A DNA stretch of 64,000 bases from Maricaulis sp036231565. GTDB taxonomy: Bacteria; Pseudomonadota; Alphaproteobacteria; Caulobacterales; Maricaulaceae. Made by a program: the position numbers and the translations under genes. Positions 25,014-34,157 of the stretch are shown here, piece after piece (within the stretch, counting starts at the first letter, position 1; every line of letters begins with the position of its first letter). The notes beneath the pieces are model-generated. The model saw only the letters and a program-made list of their open reading frames with translations. It made no database searches and was not told where the DNA came from. The stretch spans positions 62,001 to 126,000 of the forward strand of contig JAZAHA010000049.1 in NCBI GenBank assembly GCA_036231565.1. Reading direction: 5' to 3'.

Positions 25014-27353
25014 ATGTCTAGCCATTTCAAAATTGCTCTGCTGGCGAGTGTCGCGCTGGCCGCGCCGGTGGCCGCACAACAGGGCGGTCAGGCCGGCAGC
25101 GAACCGGAGACCGTGGACGACGTCATTACCGTGACGTCGCGTTTCCGGGAGGAGTCGGTCCAGGACATCGGTGCAAGTATTGTGGGCGTCTCGGGGGAGG
25201 ATATGCGCCTGCAGGGGATCCAGGACATCGAGGATCTCGCCCGCACGATTCCCGGTATGCAGAATGTGCGCACGCGCCAGAACTCGAACGACATCGCCAT
25301 CCGCGGTGTTCGCAGTGCGGGCAGCGGCTATGAGACGAGCACGGTGTTCAGCGTTTTCCTGGACGATGTCTCGGTCACGGGGTCGGGGAATATCCGTGAT
25401 TTCAGCTCCGCCGACCTCAACCGTGTGGAGGTGATCCGCGGGCCGCAGCCGACCCTGTTCGGCGAAGGCGCCGTTGGTGGTGTGATCCGCTATTTCACGA
25501 ACGACCCGGATCTCGACGGTCCGATGATCACGGGCCAGGCCAATGGCCGGCTTGAGACGATCACGGATGGCGGTCTGGCTTATACGGTGGACAATGCCAC
25601 CTCCTTCATTTTCGTTCCGGGCAAGCTGGGCCTGCGGGTTTCCGGCTTCATGCGGGAGGATGACGGCTTCATCGACAATCCGAGTGAAGGCGAGGACGTC
25701 AATGATTTCGAGACCGTCGGTGGCCGGGCCGTATTGCTCGCACGTCCGACCGTGAATCTGGAACTGCGGCTTTCCGCCTTCCTGTCTCGCGATGAGCTCG
25801 GCGAGTCGACCCAGGTCGATCCCGGCTCCGATCCGGAAGACCTCACCTTCAGCGCCTCGCCGCTGTCCGGCAGCTACACGGATGATTTCGACCTCTATTC
25901 CGGCCGCGTGTCCTATGACATGGACTGGATGCAAGTCACGTCGATTACCGGCTATTATGAGCGCCGTAACTCGTCGGCCCTGTTCAGCGCCGGCAATTCG
26001 TTCGGGTTGGCACCCTTTTTCCCGACCGTCGATACCACGACCTTCTCAACGGGGTCCGGAGAATTCGAGCAATGGTCGCAGGAATTCCGCTTCGTGTCCT
26101 TCCTGGACGGTCCGCTCAATTTCACCGCGGGCGCCTATTATCGCGACCGGTCCGAGACCAGCGGCCAGTTTCTGACCTGCACCGGCTGCGTCACCGTCAC
26201 GACACCGCAGAGCGAGAACCTGGCAACCCGGCTTTCGGAAACCCAGACCGAACAATATTCGGCCTTTGCCGAGTTCACTTACGAACTGACGCCGAGCTTC
26301 CGCCTCATCGGTGGTGCGCGCTACGTCAACGATACGGTGACGGCGACGCTGCTGCAGGACAATGTGGTGAACCTCGTTCCGCAGTTTGACGGCAGCGGCA
26401 ATCTGATTCCGTGGACCGAAACCAACCCGATCGACTTCGTCAGCACGCTGGCCGTGCTGCAGGGAGCCGGCGTCGGGACGGTGTTCAACTTCGAACTCGA
26501 GGAATTCCTGCCGCGTGTCGGGGTGGAGTACGAGCTCAATGACGATGTGCTCCTTTATGCCAATATCGCCCGTGGCGCCCGCAATGGCGGTATCGGTAAT
26601 GCGATCGCGGCGCTGGGCGCTTCGGGCGGCGATCAGGATGTCTTCTTCGACAACCTGTCCTTCAACGACGACCAGGTCCTTTCAATCGACGGCGGTGTGA
26701 AGGCGTCCTGGTTCGGTGGCGATCTGATCACCAATGTGGGCGTGTTCCGGACTACCTACGAAGACACCCAGATCTGGGTGAACACGCCTGCCAACAACAC
26801 GATCAACGGTCCCGACCAGACAATATTCGGCATGGAAATCGAGACGATGCTGCAGGTCAGCGAAAGTCTCTCGACCTTCCTGAATGTGTCACTTACCGAC
26901 GCTGAGTTCGAAACGGGGGCCGTGATTACTGCAGCGCCCGGCGGTTCGGTCGGTCCCTTCGACCTGCAGGCCGGAAACCAGCCGGCAAACATCCCGGAAT
27001 TCACTCTCTCGACGGGCTATACCTATACCCGCCCGCTGGGTTCGAACGGCTGGATGTTCACCTCGACCGGCTCTTTCCAGTACATCGGCGAGCGCTACTC
27101 CAACGTCCAGAACTTCCCGTCGGCCCAGCTCGATACGCTTGAAACCCTTAATCTGAGCGTCGAGCTGTCAAACGATGTCTGGTCGGTCGGGCTGTTCGGG
27201 ACCAACCTGCTCAACGACATTGAAGCCGTCAGCGTTGGCTCCAACCCGCTGCAACAATTCATCACGGCTGGTGGTGAGCTGGACGCGCCGATCATCTCGA
27301 CGAGCGTCAACCGGCCCCGGACCATCGGGGTGCGGGCGAGCTTCCGCTACTGA
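25014..27353 (+). CDS. TonB-dependent outer-membrane receptor
   Basis: A 779-residue outer-membrane receptor with a signal peptide (FKIALLASVALAAPVAAQ), a TonB-box-like ITVTSRF near residue 40, and a plug domain with QDIEDLARTIPGMQN, DIAIRGVRSAG and VEVIRGPQPTLFGEGAVGGVIRY (partly quoted). A beta-barrel follows and ends in the terminal aromatic VRASFRY. It energises uptake of a large or scarce ligand via TonB. GGAGG precedes the ATG. The gene lies behind shared GntR-type motifs and ahead of the transporter/dgcN/dgcA genes, so the ligand may be a D-amino-acid-containing oligomer or an N-acylated derivative. No siderophore genes are nearby. Confidence 0.93.
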   Translation: MSSHFKIALLASVALAAPVAAQQGGQAGSEPETVDDVITVTSRFREESVQDIGASIVGVSGEDMRLQGIQDIEDLARTIPGMQNVRTRQNSNDIAIRGVRSAGSGYETSTVFSVFLDDVSVTGSGNIRDFSSADLNRVEVIRGPQPTLFGEGAVGGVIRYFTNDPDLDGPMITGQANGRLETITDGGLAYTVDNATSFIFVPGKLGLRVSGFMREDDGFIDNPSEGEDVNDFETVGGRAVLLARPTVNLELRLSAFLSRDELGESTQVDPGSDPEDLTFSASPLSGSYTDDFDLYSGRVSYDMDWMQVTSITGYYERRNSSALFSAGNSFGLAPFFPTVDTTTFSTGSGEFEQWSQEFRFVSFLDGPLNFTAGAYYRDRSETSGQFLTCTGCVTVTTPQSENLATRLSETQTEQYSAFAEFTYELTPSFRLIGGARYVNDTVTATLLQDNVVNLVPQFDGSGNLIPWTETNPIDFVSTLAVLQGAGVGTVFNFELEEFLPRVGVEYELNDDVLLYANIARGARNGGIGNAIAALGASGGDQDVFFDNLSFNDDQVLSIDGGVKASWFGGDLITNVGVFRTTYEDTQIWVNTPANNTINGPDQTIFGMEIETMLQVSESLSTFLNVSLTDAEFETGAVITAAPGGSVGPFDLQAGNQPANIPEFTLSTGYTYTRPLGSNGWMFTSTGSFQYIGERYSNVQNFPSAQLDTLETLNLSVELSNDVWSVGLFGTNLLNDIEAVSVGSNPLQQFITAGGELDAPIISTSVNRPRTIGVRASFRY

Positions 27354-27364
27354 TCACGCGGACC

Positions 27365-27403
27365 GGCCTGCCCTGCAACGCGTACTGCGCGGTAGGGCAG
27401 GCC
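27365..27403 (+). terminator. 10-bp hairpin after the TonB receptor
   Basis: GGCCTGCCCT (27365-27374) pairs with AGGGCAGGCC (27394-27403) across a 19-base loop, 11 bases after the stop codon. There is no T run. It could terminate or attenuate transcription so that the receptor is made in excess of the downstream genes. Confidence 0.55.
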
Positions 27404-27481
27404 CCGCTCGGGGGCGGGCAGCGGCAAGACGGCCGCGCCTGCTCCCTCCGAAATCACGAACAGACCCAACCAGGAAGCGTG

Positions 27482-28606
27482 ATGAACACGGTCTTCAGAA
27501 CCTACCTATTGCCCGGACTCGTTTTCCAGTCCGTCATTATCGGCGGCGGCTACGGCACCGGGCGCGAGATTGCCGAATTCTTCCTGTCGCACGGGGCTGT
27601 GGGCGGGTTGCTCGGTCTGGTGACGACGGCTGCAGTCTGGGCCGTCCTTCTGGCACTGGGCTTCGAGTTCGCGCGCCTGACGAAGGGCTATGACTACCGC
27701 ACCTTCTTCCGGGCGCTTCTGGGGCGGTTCTGGCGGCTTTTTGAGATCCTGTACGTGCTGATCGCACTGCTTGTGCTGTCGGTGCTCGGCTCAGCGGCCG
27801 GGCATATGGTGGCGGAAGCCTTTGGCATCCCGACTGTCATCGGTTCGCTCGGCCTGTTGTTGGCGATCGGCGCCCTGGCCTTCTTCGGCAGCAAGGCCAT
27901 TGAACGCATCATGGCCTGGTGGTCGTTGCTGCTCTACGCGCTCTACGCCGTCTTCTTCATCTATGTCTCCATCACCTATGGCGACGCCATCGCGACCTCC
28001 CTGGGCGAGAGCGCAAGTACGGGTGGCTGGCTGCTCGATGGCGTTCGCTATGCGGCCTACAATCTGATCGCCTTCGCCGCTGTTCTCTTTGTACTGCCGC
28101 AGCTGGAGACCCGCCGCGAGGCCCTCGTCTCCGGAGCCCTTGCCGGCGCGATCAGCATCGTGCCGGGCATACTGGTCTTCGTGGCCATGCTGGCCCGCTA
28201 CCCGGAGATCCAGGGCGAGGCCGTTCCGGTCGTCTACCTGCTGCAGCTCCTCAACGCCGTCTGGCTGACCATCCTGTTCCAGATCGTTTTGTTCGGGACC
28301 TTCGTGGAAACCGGCATCGGCATCATCCACGCCATCAATGAGCGGATCGGTACAGCGATGAAGACCGCCGGACGGGCCTTTCCCAAATGGGCGCGCTTCA
28401 CCGTGGCTGTCGTTCTGCTCGCGACCGCGATCTTCCTCGCGGAGGCGATCGGGATCATTGACCTGATCGCAAGCGGCTACGGCCTCCTGTCCTACGCCTT
28501 TATCGCCATCGTCGTCCTGCCCCTGCTCACGATCGGTGTCTTCAAAATCGTGACCGCAACGCCCAGCCAATTGGAGGATCACCGTGTCTCTCGCCAGCAG
28601 AACTGA
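27482..28606 (+). CDS. YkvI-like inner-membrane transporter
   Basis: A 374-residue integral membrane protein with about ten helices. Its N-terminus LPGLVFQSVIIGGGYGTGREIAEFFLS, quoted here in part as SVIIGGGYGTGREI, is typical of the YkvI family within the APC/LeuT-fold superfamily. Family function is poorly defined; amino-acid transport is suspected. ATG 27482 is favoured over GTG 27479, with AGGAAG upstream. The 3' end overlaps dgcN by 23 bases. Position between the outer-membrane receptor and the D-glutamate enzymes suggests it carries a D-amino acid or N-acyl derivative across the inner membrane. Confidence 0.8.
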   Translation: MNTVFRTYLLPGLVFQSVIIGGGYGTGREIAEFFLSHGAVGGLLGLVTTAAVWAVLLALGFEFARLTKGYDYRTFFRALLGRFWRLFEILYVLIALLVLSVLGSAAGHMVAEAFGIPTVIGSLGLLLAIGALAFFGSKAIERIMAWWSLLLYALYAVFFIYVSITYGDAIATSLGESASTGGWLLDGVRYAAYNLIAFAAVLFVLPQLETRREALVSGALAGAISIVPGILVFVAMLARYPEIQGEAVPVVYLLQLLNAVWLTILFQIVLFGTFVETGIGIIHAINERIGTAMKTAGRAFPKWARFTVAVVLLATAIFLAEAIGIIDLIASGYGLLSYAFIAIVVLPLLTIGVFKIVTATPSQLEDHRVSRQQN

Positions 28607-29672
28607 GGATACGCACACGCCGTCAGCACACGCCGACGGGCTTGCCACGGTACAGTTGCGCGCGCCGTATCTCATCTATTTCGGCAATGTTCCGGATACC
28701 GGCCATGCCAAGACGGGTCTGGGCCTGATCCAGTGGCGGCGCGAGCAATGCGCCGGCCAGCTGCGGTCGCCCGGCTGCAAGGTCGATGGCGGTCTGACCG
28801 ATATGTCGGTCGCCGATGCGGCGCGGGCAGGCGTCGGCTCGATTGTCATCGGCGTCGCCTCTGAAGGCGGTTCCATCCCCGATGCCTGGGTTGGCGATCT
28901 GGCCGACGCGGCCCGGGCGGGCCTGGACGTGGTGTCGGGCATGCATGTCCGGCTCTCCGACTTTCCGGAGATCGTCGCGGCCGCCCGGGCTTCCGGTGCG
29001 CGGCTGATCGATGTCCGCACCCCGCCGCGTCATCTGCCCATCGGCACCGGGCGCAAGCGCACCGGCAAACGGCTCCTAACCGTGGGCACCGACTGCGCGG
29101 TCGGAAAGAAATACACCGCCCTGGCCATTGAGCAGGAAATGCGCGCCCGCGGCCTCGACGCCGACTTCCGCGCGACGGGCCAGACCGGGATCATGATCGC
29201 CGGTCAAGGCATCCCGCTCGACTGCGTCGTGTCCGACTTCCTGTCCGGGGCCGCGGAGCTTCTCTCCCCCGATGCCGCTGACGATCACTGGGACATCATC
29301 GAAGGGCAGGGCGCCCTGTCTCACCCCAGTTTTGCCGGTGTGAGTCTGGGCCTGCTGCATGGTTCCCAGCCGGATGCCCTGGTGTTGTGCCATGATCCGT
29401 CGCGCGAATTCCTGCTGGGTACGAGTGCGCGTCGCGAATACCCGGTGCTGCCGGTCACCGATTGCATCGCACAGTGCCTGACCTTCGCGCAACGGGTTAA
29501 TCCGAAGGCCGGCTTTGTCGGACTGTCGGTAAATACGTCGATGCTGTCGGATCGGGATCGTCGCGAGCTGCTGTCAGACCTTGAGCGCCAGACCGGCCTG
29601 CCGGCAATTGATCCAATCCGGGACGGCGCGGCCCGGATTGTCGATGTCCTCGTGTCGGAGGGCGCGGCATGA
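28584..29672 (+). CDS. dgcN: D-glutamate N-acetyltransferase (DgcN, DUF1611)
   Basis: A 362-residue cytoplasmic protein of the DUF1611 family. An N-terminal Rossmann-like part (APYLIYFGNVPDTGHAKTG) is followed by a nucleotide-binding-like domain with a P-loop, G168-TDCAVG-K175-K, and motifs ATGQTGIMIAG and IIEGQGALSHP. In marine Pseudoalteromonas, DgcN was described as converting D-glutamate to N-acetyl-D-glutamate, with DgcA racemising the product. The start is GTG 28584, overlapping the transporter gene. The stop overlaps the dgcA start (ATGA), so the pair is coupled as expected for consecutive steps. The assignment rests on family and the dgcA neighbour. Confidence 0.88.
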   Translation: MSLASRTEDTHTPSAHADGLATVQLRAPYLIYFGNVPDTGHAKTGLGLIQWRREQCAGQLRSPGCKVDGGLTDMSVADAARAGVGSIVIGVASEGGSIPDAWVGDLADAARAGLDVVSGMHVRLSDFPEIVAAARASGARLIDVRTPPRHLPIGTGRKRTGKRLLTVGTDCAVGKKYTALAIEQEMRARGLDADFRATGQTGIMIAGQGIPLDCVVSDFLSGAAELLSPDAADDHWDIIEGQGALSHPSFAGVSLGLLHGSQPDALVLCHDPSREFLLGTSARREYPVLPVTDCIAQCLTFAQRVNPKAGFVGLSVNTSMLSDRDRRELLSDLERQTGLPAIDPIRDGAARIVDVLVSEGAA

Positions 29673-30652
29673 GCGTGCGTCTGGGCGTCCACCGTGAAAG
29701 CTGGCCGATGAAGGCGCCATTCGTCATCACCGGTCATGTCTTCGAAAGTCTCGAATCCATTGTGGTCACACTGGAAAGCGGCGGGGCGGAAGGCCGGGGC
29801 GAGGGCGTGCCGGTCTACTACCTCAATGAAAGCGCAGCGGAGATGCTCGACCAGATCGAGGCGATCCGTCCGGAAATCGAGCGCGGTCTCACGCGCGAGG
29901 CCTTGCAGGAGGCGTTGCCGCCGGGCGGGGCGAGAAATGCCGTCGATTGCGCGATGTGGGACCTGGAAGCCAGCCGATCGGGCAAGTCGATCTGGGATCT
30001 GACCGGTATCGCCCCGCAGGACCGCCGCACGGCCTATACACTCGGCATCCAGGAAACGCCGGAACTGATGGCCCGGCAGGCCAAACAGGCCCAGGGCTAT
30101 CCGCTCCTGAAGATCAAGCTGAACGACGTCGAGCCGGTCGAGCGGGTCACGGCGATCCGCAAGGCCAGGCCGGATGCCGAACTGATCATTGATGCCAATC
30201 AGGGCTTCTCCATGGATCAGCTGCAAGAAGTCCTCGGGCCGTTTGCCGAACTGGGCGTGGCGATGGTCGAACAGCCGCTTCCGCGCGGCGCCGACGAGGC
30301 GCTGGAAGGCTTCCGCTCGCCGATCCCGCTGTGTGCCGACGAGAGCTGTCTGCATCGCGGCGAATTGCCGGCGGCGCTCAAGCGCTATGACATGATCAAT
30401 ATCAAGCTGGACAAGACCGGCGGTCTGACCGAGGCGCTGGCGCTTGCCCGCGAGGCGCGCCGGGCCGGCAAGCGGCTCATGGTCGGCAATATGCTGGGCA
30501 CATCGCTCTCCATGGCGCCGGCTTTCGTGATCGCGCAATTGTGCGACTTCGTCGATCTCGACGGACCGCTGAACCTGAAATCCGACCTCCCCGGCGGCAT
30601 GCTTTATCGCAGCGGCTGTGTGGGAGCGCCCCAGGCCGGGGTGTGGGGATGA
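29669..30652 (+). CDS. dgcA: N-acetyl-D-glutamate racemase (DgcA, enolase superfamily)
   Basis: A 327-residue enolase-superfamily enzyme of the dipeptide-epimerase group. The acid/base lysine motif is K148-I-K150, metal ligands are D175 (IIDANQGF), E201 (VEQPLP) and D224 (CADES), and the second lysine motif is INIKLDKTGG (K246). Length fits. Dipeptide epimerases act on L-Ala-D/L-Glu, while DgcA racemises N-acetyl-D-glutamate to N-acetyl-L-glutamate, which can then enter normal glutamate metabolism. Coupling to DgcN by the ATGA overlap favours the DgcA role. An alternative is an Ala-D/L-Glu epimerase for murein peptides, which would also fit the locus. Confidence 0.88.
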   Translation: MSVRLGVHRESWPMKAPFVITGHVFESLESIVVTLESGGAEGRGEGVPVYYLNESAAEMLDQIEAIRPEIERGLTREALQEALPPGGARNAVDCAMWDLEASRSGKSIWDLTGIAPQDRRTAYTLGIQETPELMARQAKQAQGYPLLKIKLNDVEPVERVTAIRKARPDAELIIDANQGFSMDQLQEVLGPFAELGVAMVEQPLPRGADEALEGFRSPIPLCADESCLHRGELPAALKRYDMINIKLDKTGGLTEALALAREARRAGKRLMVGNMLGTSLSMAPAFVIAQLCDFVDLDGPLNLKSDLPGGMLYRSGCVGAPQAGVWG

Positions 30653-30704
30653 GGTCCTGCCTGCGGCATAGTCCCGGTGTGAGCGCTGCGCGGTGGGCAA
30701 GGAC

Positions 30705-31841
30705 ATGATTGCGCCGGACAACATATTCGGCCTGCTTGCGGTTCTTCTGGCGATTTGTGCCCTGGCCGCCGGTCTGGAACAGACACGCTGGGGCAAGCGG
30801 CTGTCCGGTGCTGGTATCATCCTCCTGACCGCGCTCGTGGCAGCCCAGTTTGGCGTGCTGCCGAGATCCGCGCCGCTCTATGGCGCGATCTGGACCTATC
30901 TCGTCCCGCTGGCGATCGCGCTGTTTCTGTTGAAGGCCGACCTCGTCAAGGTCTTCAGTGAGGGCGGCCGTGTGCTGGTGGCCTTCCTGGTCGGCATGGC
31001 CGGTACGGTGTTCGGAGCCTGGCTGGCGACGCTGCTGGTCGATCTCGGCGATAGCGAGGCGGCCATCGCGGCGGTGTTCACCGCCACCTATACCGGCGGT
31101 TCCCTGAACTTCGTTGCCGTGGCGGAAGCCGTCGGCTTCGACGACAGCTCGCAGCTCTCCGCCGCGCTGGCGATCGACAATATTCTCGGCGTGGGCTTTA
31201 TCATTCTCCTGAACCTTGCCGCCGGCTGGTCGCTGCTGCAGCGCCGTTATGGCTGGCGGATGGATGAGGTTCTGCACGCCGCTCCGCAGGATGCGGCCGG
31301 TTCCGGTTCCGGTATCAGCCTGTTCGCACTCACGCTTGCCCTGGCGCTCGCCGCCGGGGCTGTCGCTGTCAGCGCCATCCTCTCCGACGCGCTCGGTATT
31401 CCCGACTACCGCCTCCTGGTCATCACCCTGCTGGTCACGGCTGTTGCGACCGCGGGCCGGCGCTACCTGTCCCGCCTTTCCGGTGAGGACATCCTGGCGA
31501 TGATGTTCATGTATCTATTCTTCGCCATCATCGGCGCGGGCGCGGATGTGATGGAGATGCTGTCCGCGGCGCCTGGCATGTTCGTCATGGTCGGCTGCAT
31601 CTTCGTGTCGCACCTGGCCTTCATGCTGATCGCCGGCCACCTGCTCAAGCTGAACTATGCCGAGCTGGTTACAGCGTCGCTCGCCTGTATCGCCGGGCCG
31701 CCCATCGCGGCCGCGATCGCGATCCTCTTCAAATGGCGCAACCTCGTCGCACCGGGAATCCTAACCGGGATACTCGGCTATGTGCTCGGAAACTTCGTCG
31801 GTATCGGGATTTTCGCCCTGCTGGGCGGCGCGACCCCGTGA
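30705..31841 (+). CDS. DUF819 family membrane protein
   Basis: A 378-residue integral membrane protein with about ten helices matching the DUF819 (YjcL-like) family: ATYTGGSLNFVAVAEAV, ALAIDNILGVGFI and a late LACIAGPPIAAAIAILFKW segment. Helix pairs with conserved glycines and an Asn/Asp (SLNF, AIDN) suggest a transporter. The start may be GTG 30693 or ATG 30705; neither has a well-placed ribosome-binding site. It lies 52 bases after dgcA and 34 bases before another serine hydrolase, so it probably belongs to the same operon. Its substrate is unknown; uptake of a peptide or N-acetyl-glutamate is plausible from context only. Confidence 0.82.
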   Translation: MIAPDNIFGLLAVLLAICALAAGLEQTRWGKRLSGAGIILLTALVAAQFGVLPRSAPLYGAIWTYLVPLAIALFLLKADLVKVFSEGGRVLVAFLVGMAGTVFGAWLATLLVDLGDSEAAIAAVFTATYTGGSLNFVAVAEAVGFDDSSQLSAALAIDNILGVGFIILLNLAAGWSLLQRRYGWRMDEVLHAAPQDAAGSGSGISLFALTLALALAAGAVAVSAILSDALGIPDYRLLVITLLVTAVATAGRRYLSRLSGEDILAMMFMYLFFAIIGAGADVMEMLSAAPGMFVMVGCIFVSHLAFMLIAGHLLKLNYAELVTASLACIAGPPIAAAIAILFKWRNLVAPGILTGILGYVLGNFVGIGIFALLGGATP

Positions 31842-31875
31842 CCTCATTGTCTGTACCACCAGGATGGAGGCTGGC

Positions 31876-33858
31876 ATGCCTTTGAAAACGCAAATGAAGT
31901 GGCTCGCGGGGGCACTGGGGGCACTGGGGGCGTTGAGCTTCGCCACCGCCTTTGCGCAGGACGAGACTGTTGATCCGGCTGCGGTGCCGCCACCGCCGGC
32001 CGAAGCGGTCGAGCAGGCCGACACGGGCCAGCCCAGCCTGACGCGAGGCGATGTCGAAGCCTGGCTGGACGGCTTCATGCCCTATGCCATCGCAGAGGGC
32101 GATATCGTCGGCGCGCAGGTCACCGTGGTGCGTGACGGGGAAATCCTGACCAGCCGCGGCTATGGCTATGCCGACCTGGCGGCACTTCAGCCCGTCGACG
32201 GCTATGACACGATGTTCCGGCCGGGTTCGATCTCCAAGCTCTTCACCTGGATTGCCGTCATGCAGCAGGTCGAAGAGGGCCACATCGATCTGGATGAGGA
32301 CGTCAACACCTATCTCGATTTCGAGATCCCGCACACGTTCGGCGAGCCGGTCACCATGCGCAATCTGATGACCCATACGCCGGGCTTCCAGGAACGTTTC
32401 CGCAATCTGATCATCGGCGATCCTGAACTGGCCCTGCCGCTGGAGGATTTCCTGAAGCAGGCGCCGCCGCCTTCGCAGATTTTCCCGCCCGGCGAAACGC
32501 CCGCCTATTCCAACTACGGCACGGCGCTGGCCGGCTATATCGTCCAGCGGCTGACGGGCGTCGCGTTCGAGGACTATGTCGCCGAGCGCATTTTCGAGCC
32601 GATGGGTATGCAGCGGGCGACTTTCCACCAGCCGCTGCCGGAGCAGTTCGAGCCCTACATGTCGAACGGCTATCTCACCGCCGCCGACGGCGAGCCCCAG
32701 TATTACGAGATCGTCCCGATGGCGCCGGCCGGTTCGCTGGCAGCCAGCGGCGAGGCGATGGGGCGTTTCATGATCGGCCTGCTCGAGCGCAATCCGGACG
32801 TTCTTGCCCCGGCGACCTGGGAGCAGATGTACGAGACGGTGTATCAGCTGACCCCGCCGCTCAACGCCATGGCGCTGGGCTTCTGGGAGCTGGACAAGGG
32901 CAGCCTGCGCATTCGCGGCCATGGCGGCGATACCGGCTTCTTCCACTCCGATCTCAATGTGCTGATCGATGAGGGCGTGGGCATCTATGTCGTCGTGAAC
33001 TCCTCCGGTGAGGGCGCCGGCACACTGCGCTTTTCGCTGACGGCGGCCTTTGCCGAGCGCTATTTCCCCGAGACTGTCGAGCCGGTCGGTCCGCGTCTGG
33101 ACACGGCCAGCGAGCACGGTGCGATGGTGGTGGGCGAGTATGAGAGCTCGCGGACGGTGGTGACGAATTTCGCGGCGATCCTGCGCTTCCTCGGCCAGGA
33201 AAGCATCACCATGAATGCCGACGGCGACCTGGAATATGCGCTGTTCGGAAAGCCGGCAGTGTGGCGCGAGGTCGAGCCTTTCGTCTGGCGTCATGTCGGC
33301 GGTTATGAGCGGATGGCGGCGGTCTTCGATGATGACGGTTCGCTGGACTACATCACCTTCGAACCGGTCTCGCCGATCATCCACCTGATCCCGGCGCCCT
33401 GGTATCGTGCAGGCTCGTTGGTCACGCCGCTCCTGTCGCTGGCCCTGGGTGTTCTTCTGGTGACGCTGGTCCTGTGGCCGGTGCGGGCTGTTGTGCGCTG
33501 GCGCTACGGCAAGGCGTTCGCGTTGAGCGGCCGTGAGGCGATGTCCTACCGGCTGGTGCGGATCGGCATTGTGCTGGTCTTTGTCTTCCTGATCGCCTGG
33601 GTGCTGCTCTTCCAGGCGCTGTTTACCGACCTGTCGGGACTGGGATCCGGTTTCGGCACCCAGCTCTTCGTCACGATGGCGACGCAGCTCCTGCTTTATG
33701 CGGCCTTCGCCATGGCGCTGTGGAACGCCTTCACAGTCTGGCAGGGCCAACAGGGCTGGTTCGCCAAACTGTGGAGCCTCGTGCTCGCCGTGGCGATCCT
33801 GGTCGTGATCCTGTTTGCGGCCCTGAACGGACTGCTCAGCTGGGAGACCAATTTCTGA
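31876..33858 (+). CDS. Serine hydrolase (SxxK) with C-terminal membrane domain
   Basis: A 660-residue protein with a signal peptide (LAGALGALGALSFATAFAQ) and an exported beta-lactamase-family domain: S118-I-S-K121 in FRPGSISKLFTW, YSNYGTALAGY and HGGDTGFFHS. After about residue 500 there are four hydrophobic helices (for example LVTPLLSLALGVLLVTLVLW and ILVVILFAALNGLL), which would anchor it in the inner membrane with the catalytic domain in the periplasm. GGAGG at 31866-31870 fixes ATG 31876. It is a paralogue of the 18002-19486 product. Family members with this tail are described mainly as uncharacterised peptidases or esterases. Confidence 0.9.
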   Translation: MPLKTQMKWLAGALGALGALSFATAFAQDETVDPAAVPPPPAEAVEQADTGQPSLTRGDVEAWLDGFMPYAIAEGDIVGAQVTVVRDGEILTSRGYGYADLAALQPVDGYDTMFRPGSISKLFTWIAVMQQVEEGHIDLDEDVNTYLDFEIPHTFGEPVTMRNLMTHTPGFQERFRNLIIGDPELALPLEDFLKQAPPPSQIFPPGETPAYSNYGTALAGYIVQRLTGVAFEDYVAERIFEPMGMQRATFHQPLPEQFEPYMSNGYLTAADGEPQYYEIVPMAPAGSLAASGEAMGRFMIGLLERNPDVLAPATWEQMYETVYQLTPPLNAMALGFWELDKGSLRIRGHGGDTGFFHSDLNVLIDEGVGIYVVVNSSGEGAGTLRFSLTAAFAERYFPETVEPVGPRLDTASEHGAMVVGEYESSRTVVTNFAAILRFLGQESITMNADGDLEYALFGKPAVWREVEPFVWRHVGGYERMAAVFDDDGSLDYITFEPVSPIIHLIPAPWYRAGSLVTPLLSLALGVLLVTLVLWPVRAVVRWRYGKAFALSGREAMSYRLVRIGIVLVFVFLIAWVLLFQALFTDLSGLGSGFGTQLFVTMATQLLLYAAFAMALWNAFTVWQGQQGWFAKLWSLVLAVAILVVILFAALNGLLSWETNF

Positions 33859-33920
33859 CGTCATCATTCAGTGCAACGGTCGGTGCCCCGACTTGATTGC
33901 GCGGTTATGCAAAAAAACCT

Positions 33921-33946
33921 GAGGGGGGCTGCGGGAAGCCCCCCTC
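33921..33946. terminator. 10-bp G/C-rich hairpin with upstream A tract
   Basis: GAGGGGGGCT (33921-33930) pairs with AGCCCCCCTC (33937-33946) around a 6-base loop. It lies after the serine hydrolase and is preceded by AAAAAAA at 33911-33917. A likely terminator for the dgc operon, possibly bidirectional. Confidence 0.75.
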
Positions 33947-34100
33947 TGTTGTGTCGGAACACGGCTTTCATCGGCATGCCAGCACGGTGTGAAATGTCGT
34001 AGTCGTTACATTTTGTTGCTTAAAATAACAATTTTCTGTCGCGCGTCGCGTGCCGTTTCCAGTTGTCGTATGAAATTTGAACCGCGTGTATCTTTTTTTG

Positions 34101-34129
34101 TTGACACTGTTCAGCACGATTGCTCTCGT
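34101..34129 (+). promoter_or_regulatory. Candidate promoter of the second TonB receptor
   Basis: A perfect TTGACA (34101-34106) lies after a T-rich tract, and a weak -10-like TCTCGT is seen 17 bases later at 34124-34129, 29 bases before the start codon of the 34158 gene. The surrounding 34000-34110 stretch is clearly AT richer than the rest of the window. The -10 assignment is weak. Confidence 0.4.
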
Positions 34130-34157
34130 CGTTTGCAGAAAGAGCGGGAGGCAAGGA

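Noticed and set aside
31729..33867. A 712-codon minus-strand frame opposite the membrane-tailed serine hydrolase
   Set aside because: The + strand encodes a full SxxK hydrolase with signal peptide and ribosome-binding site; the antisense product has no recognisable domain.
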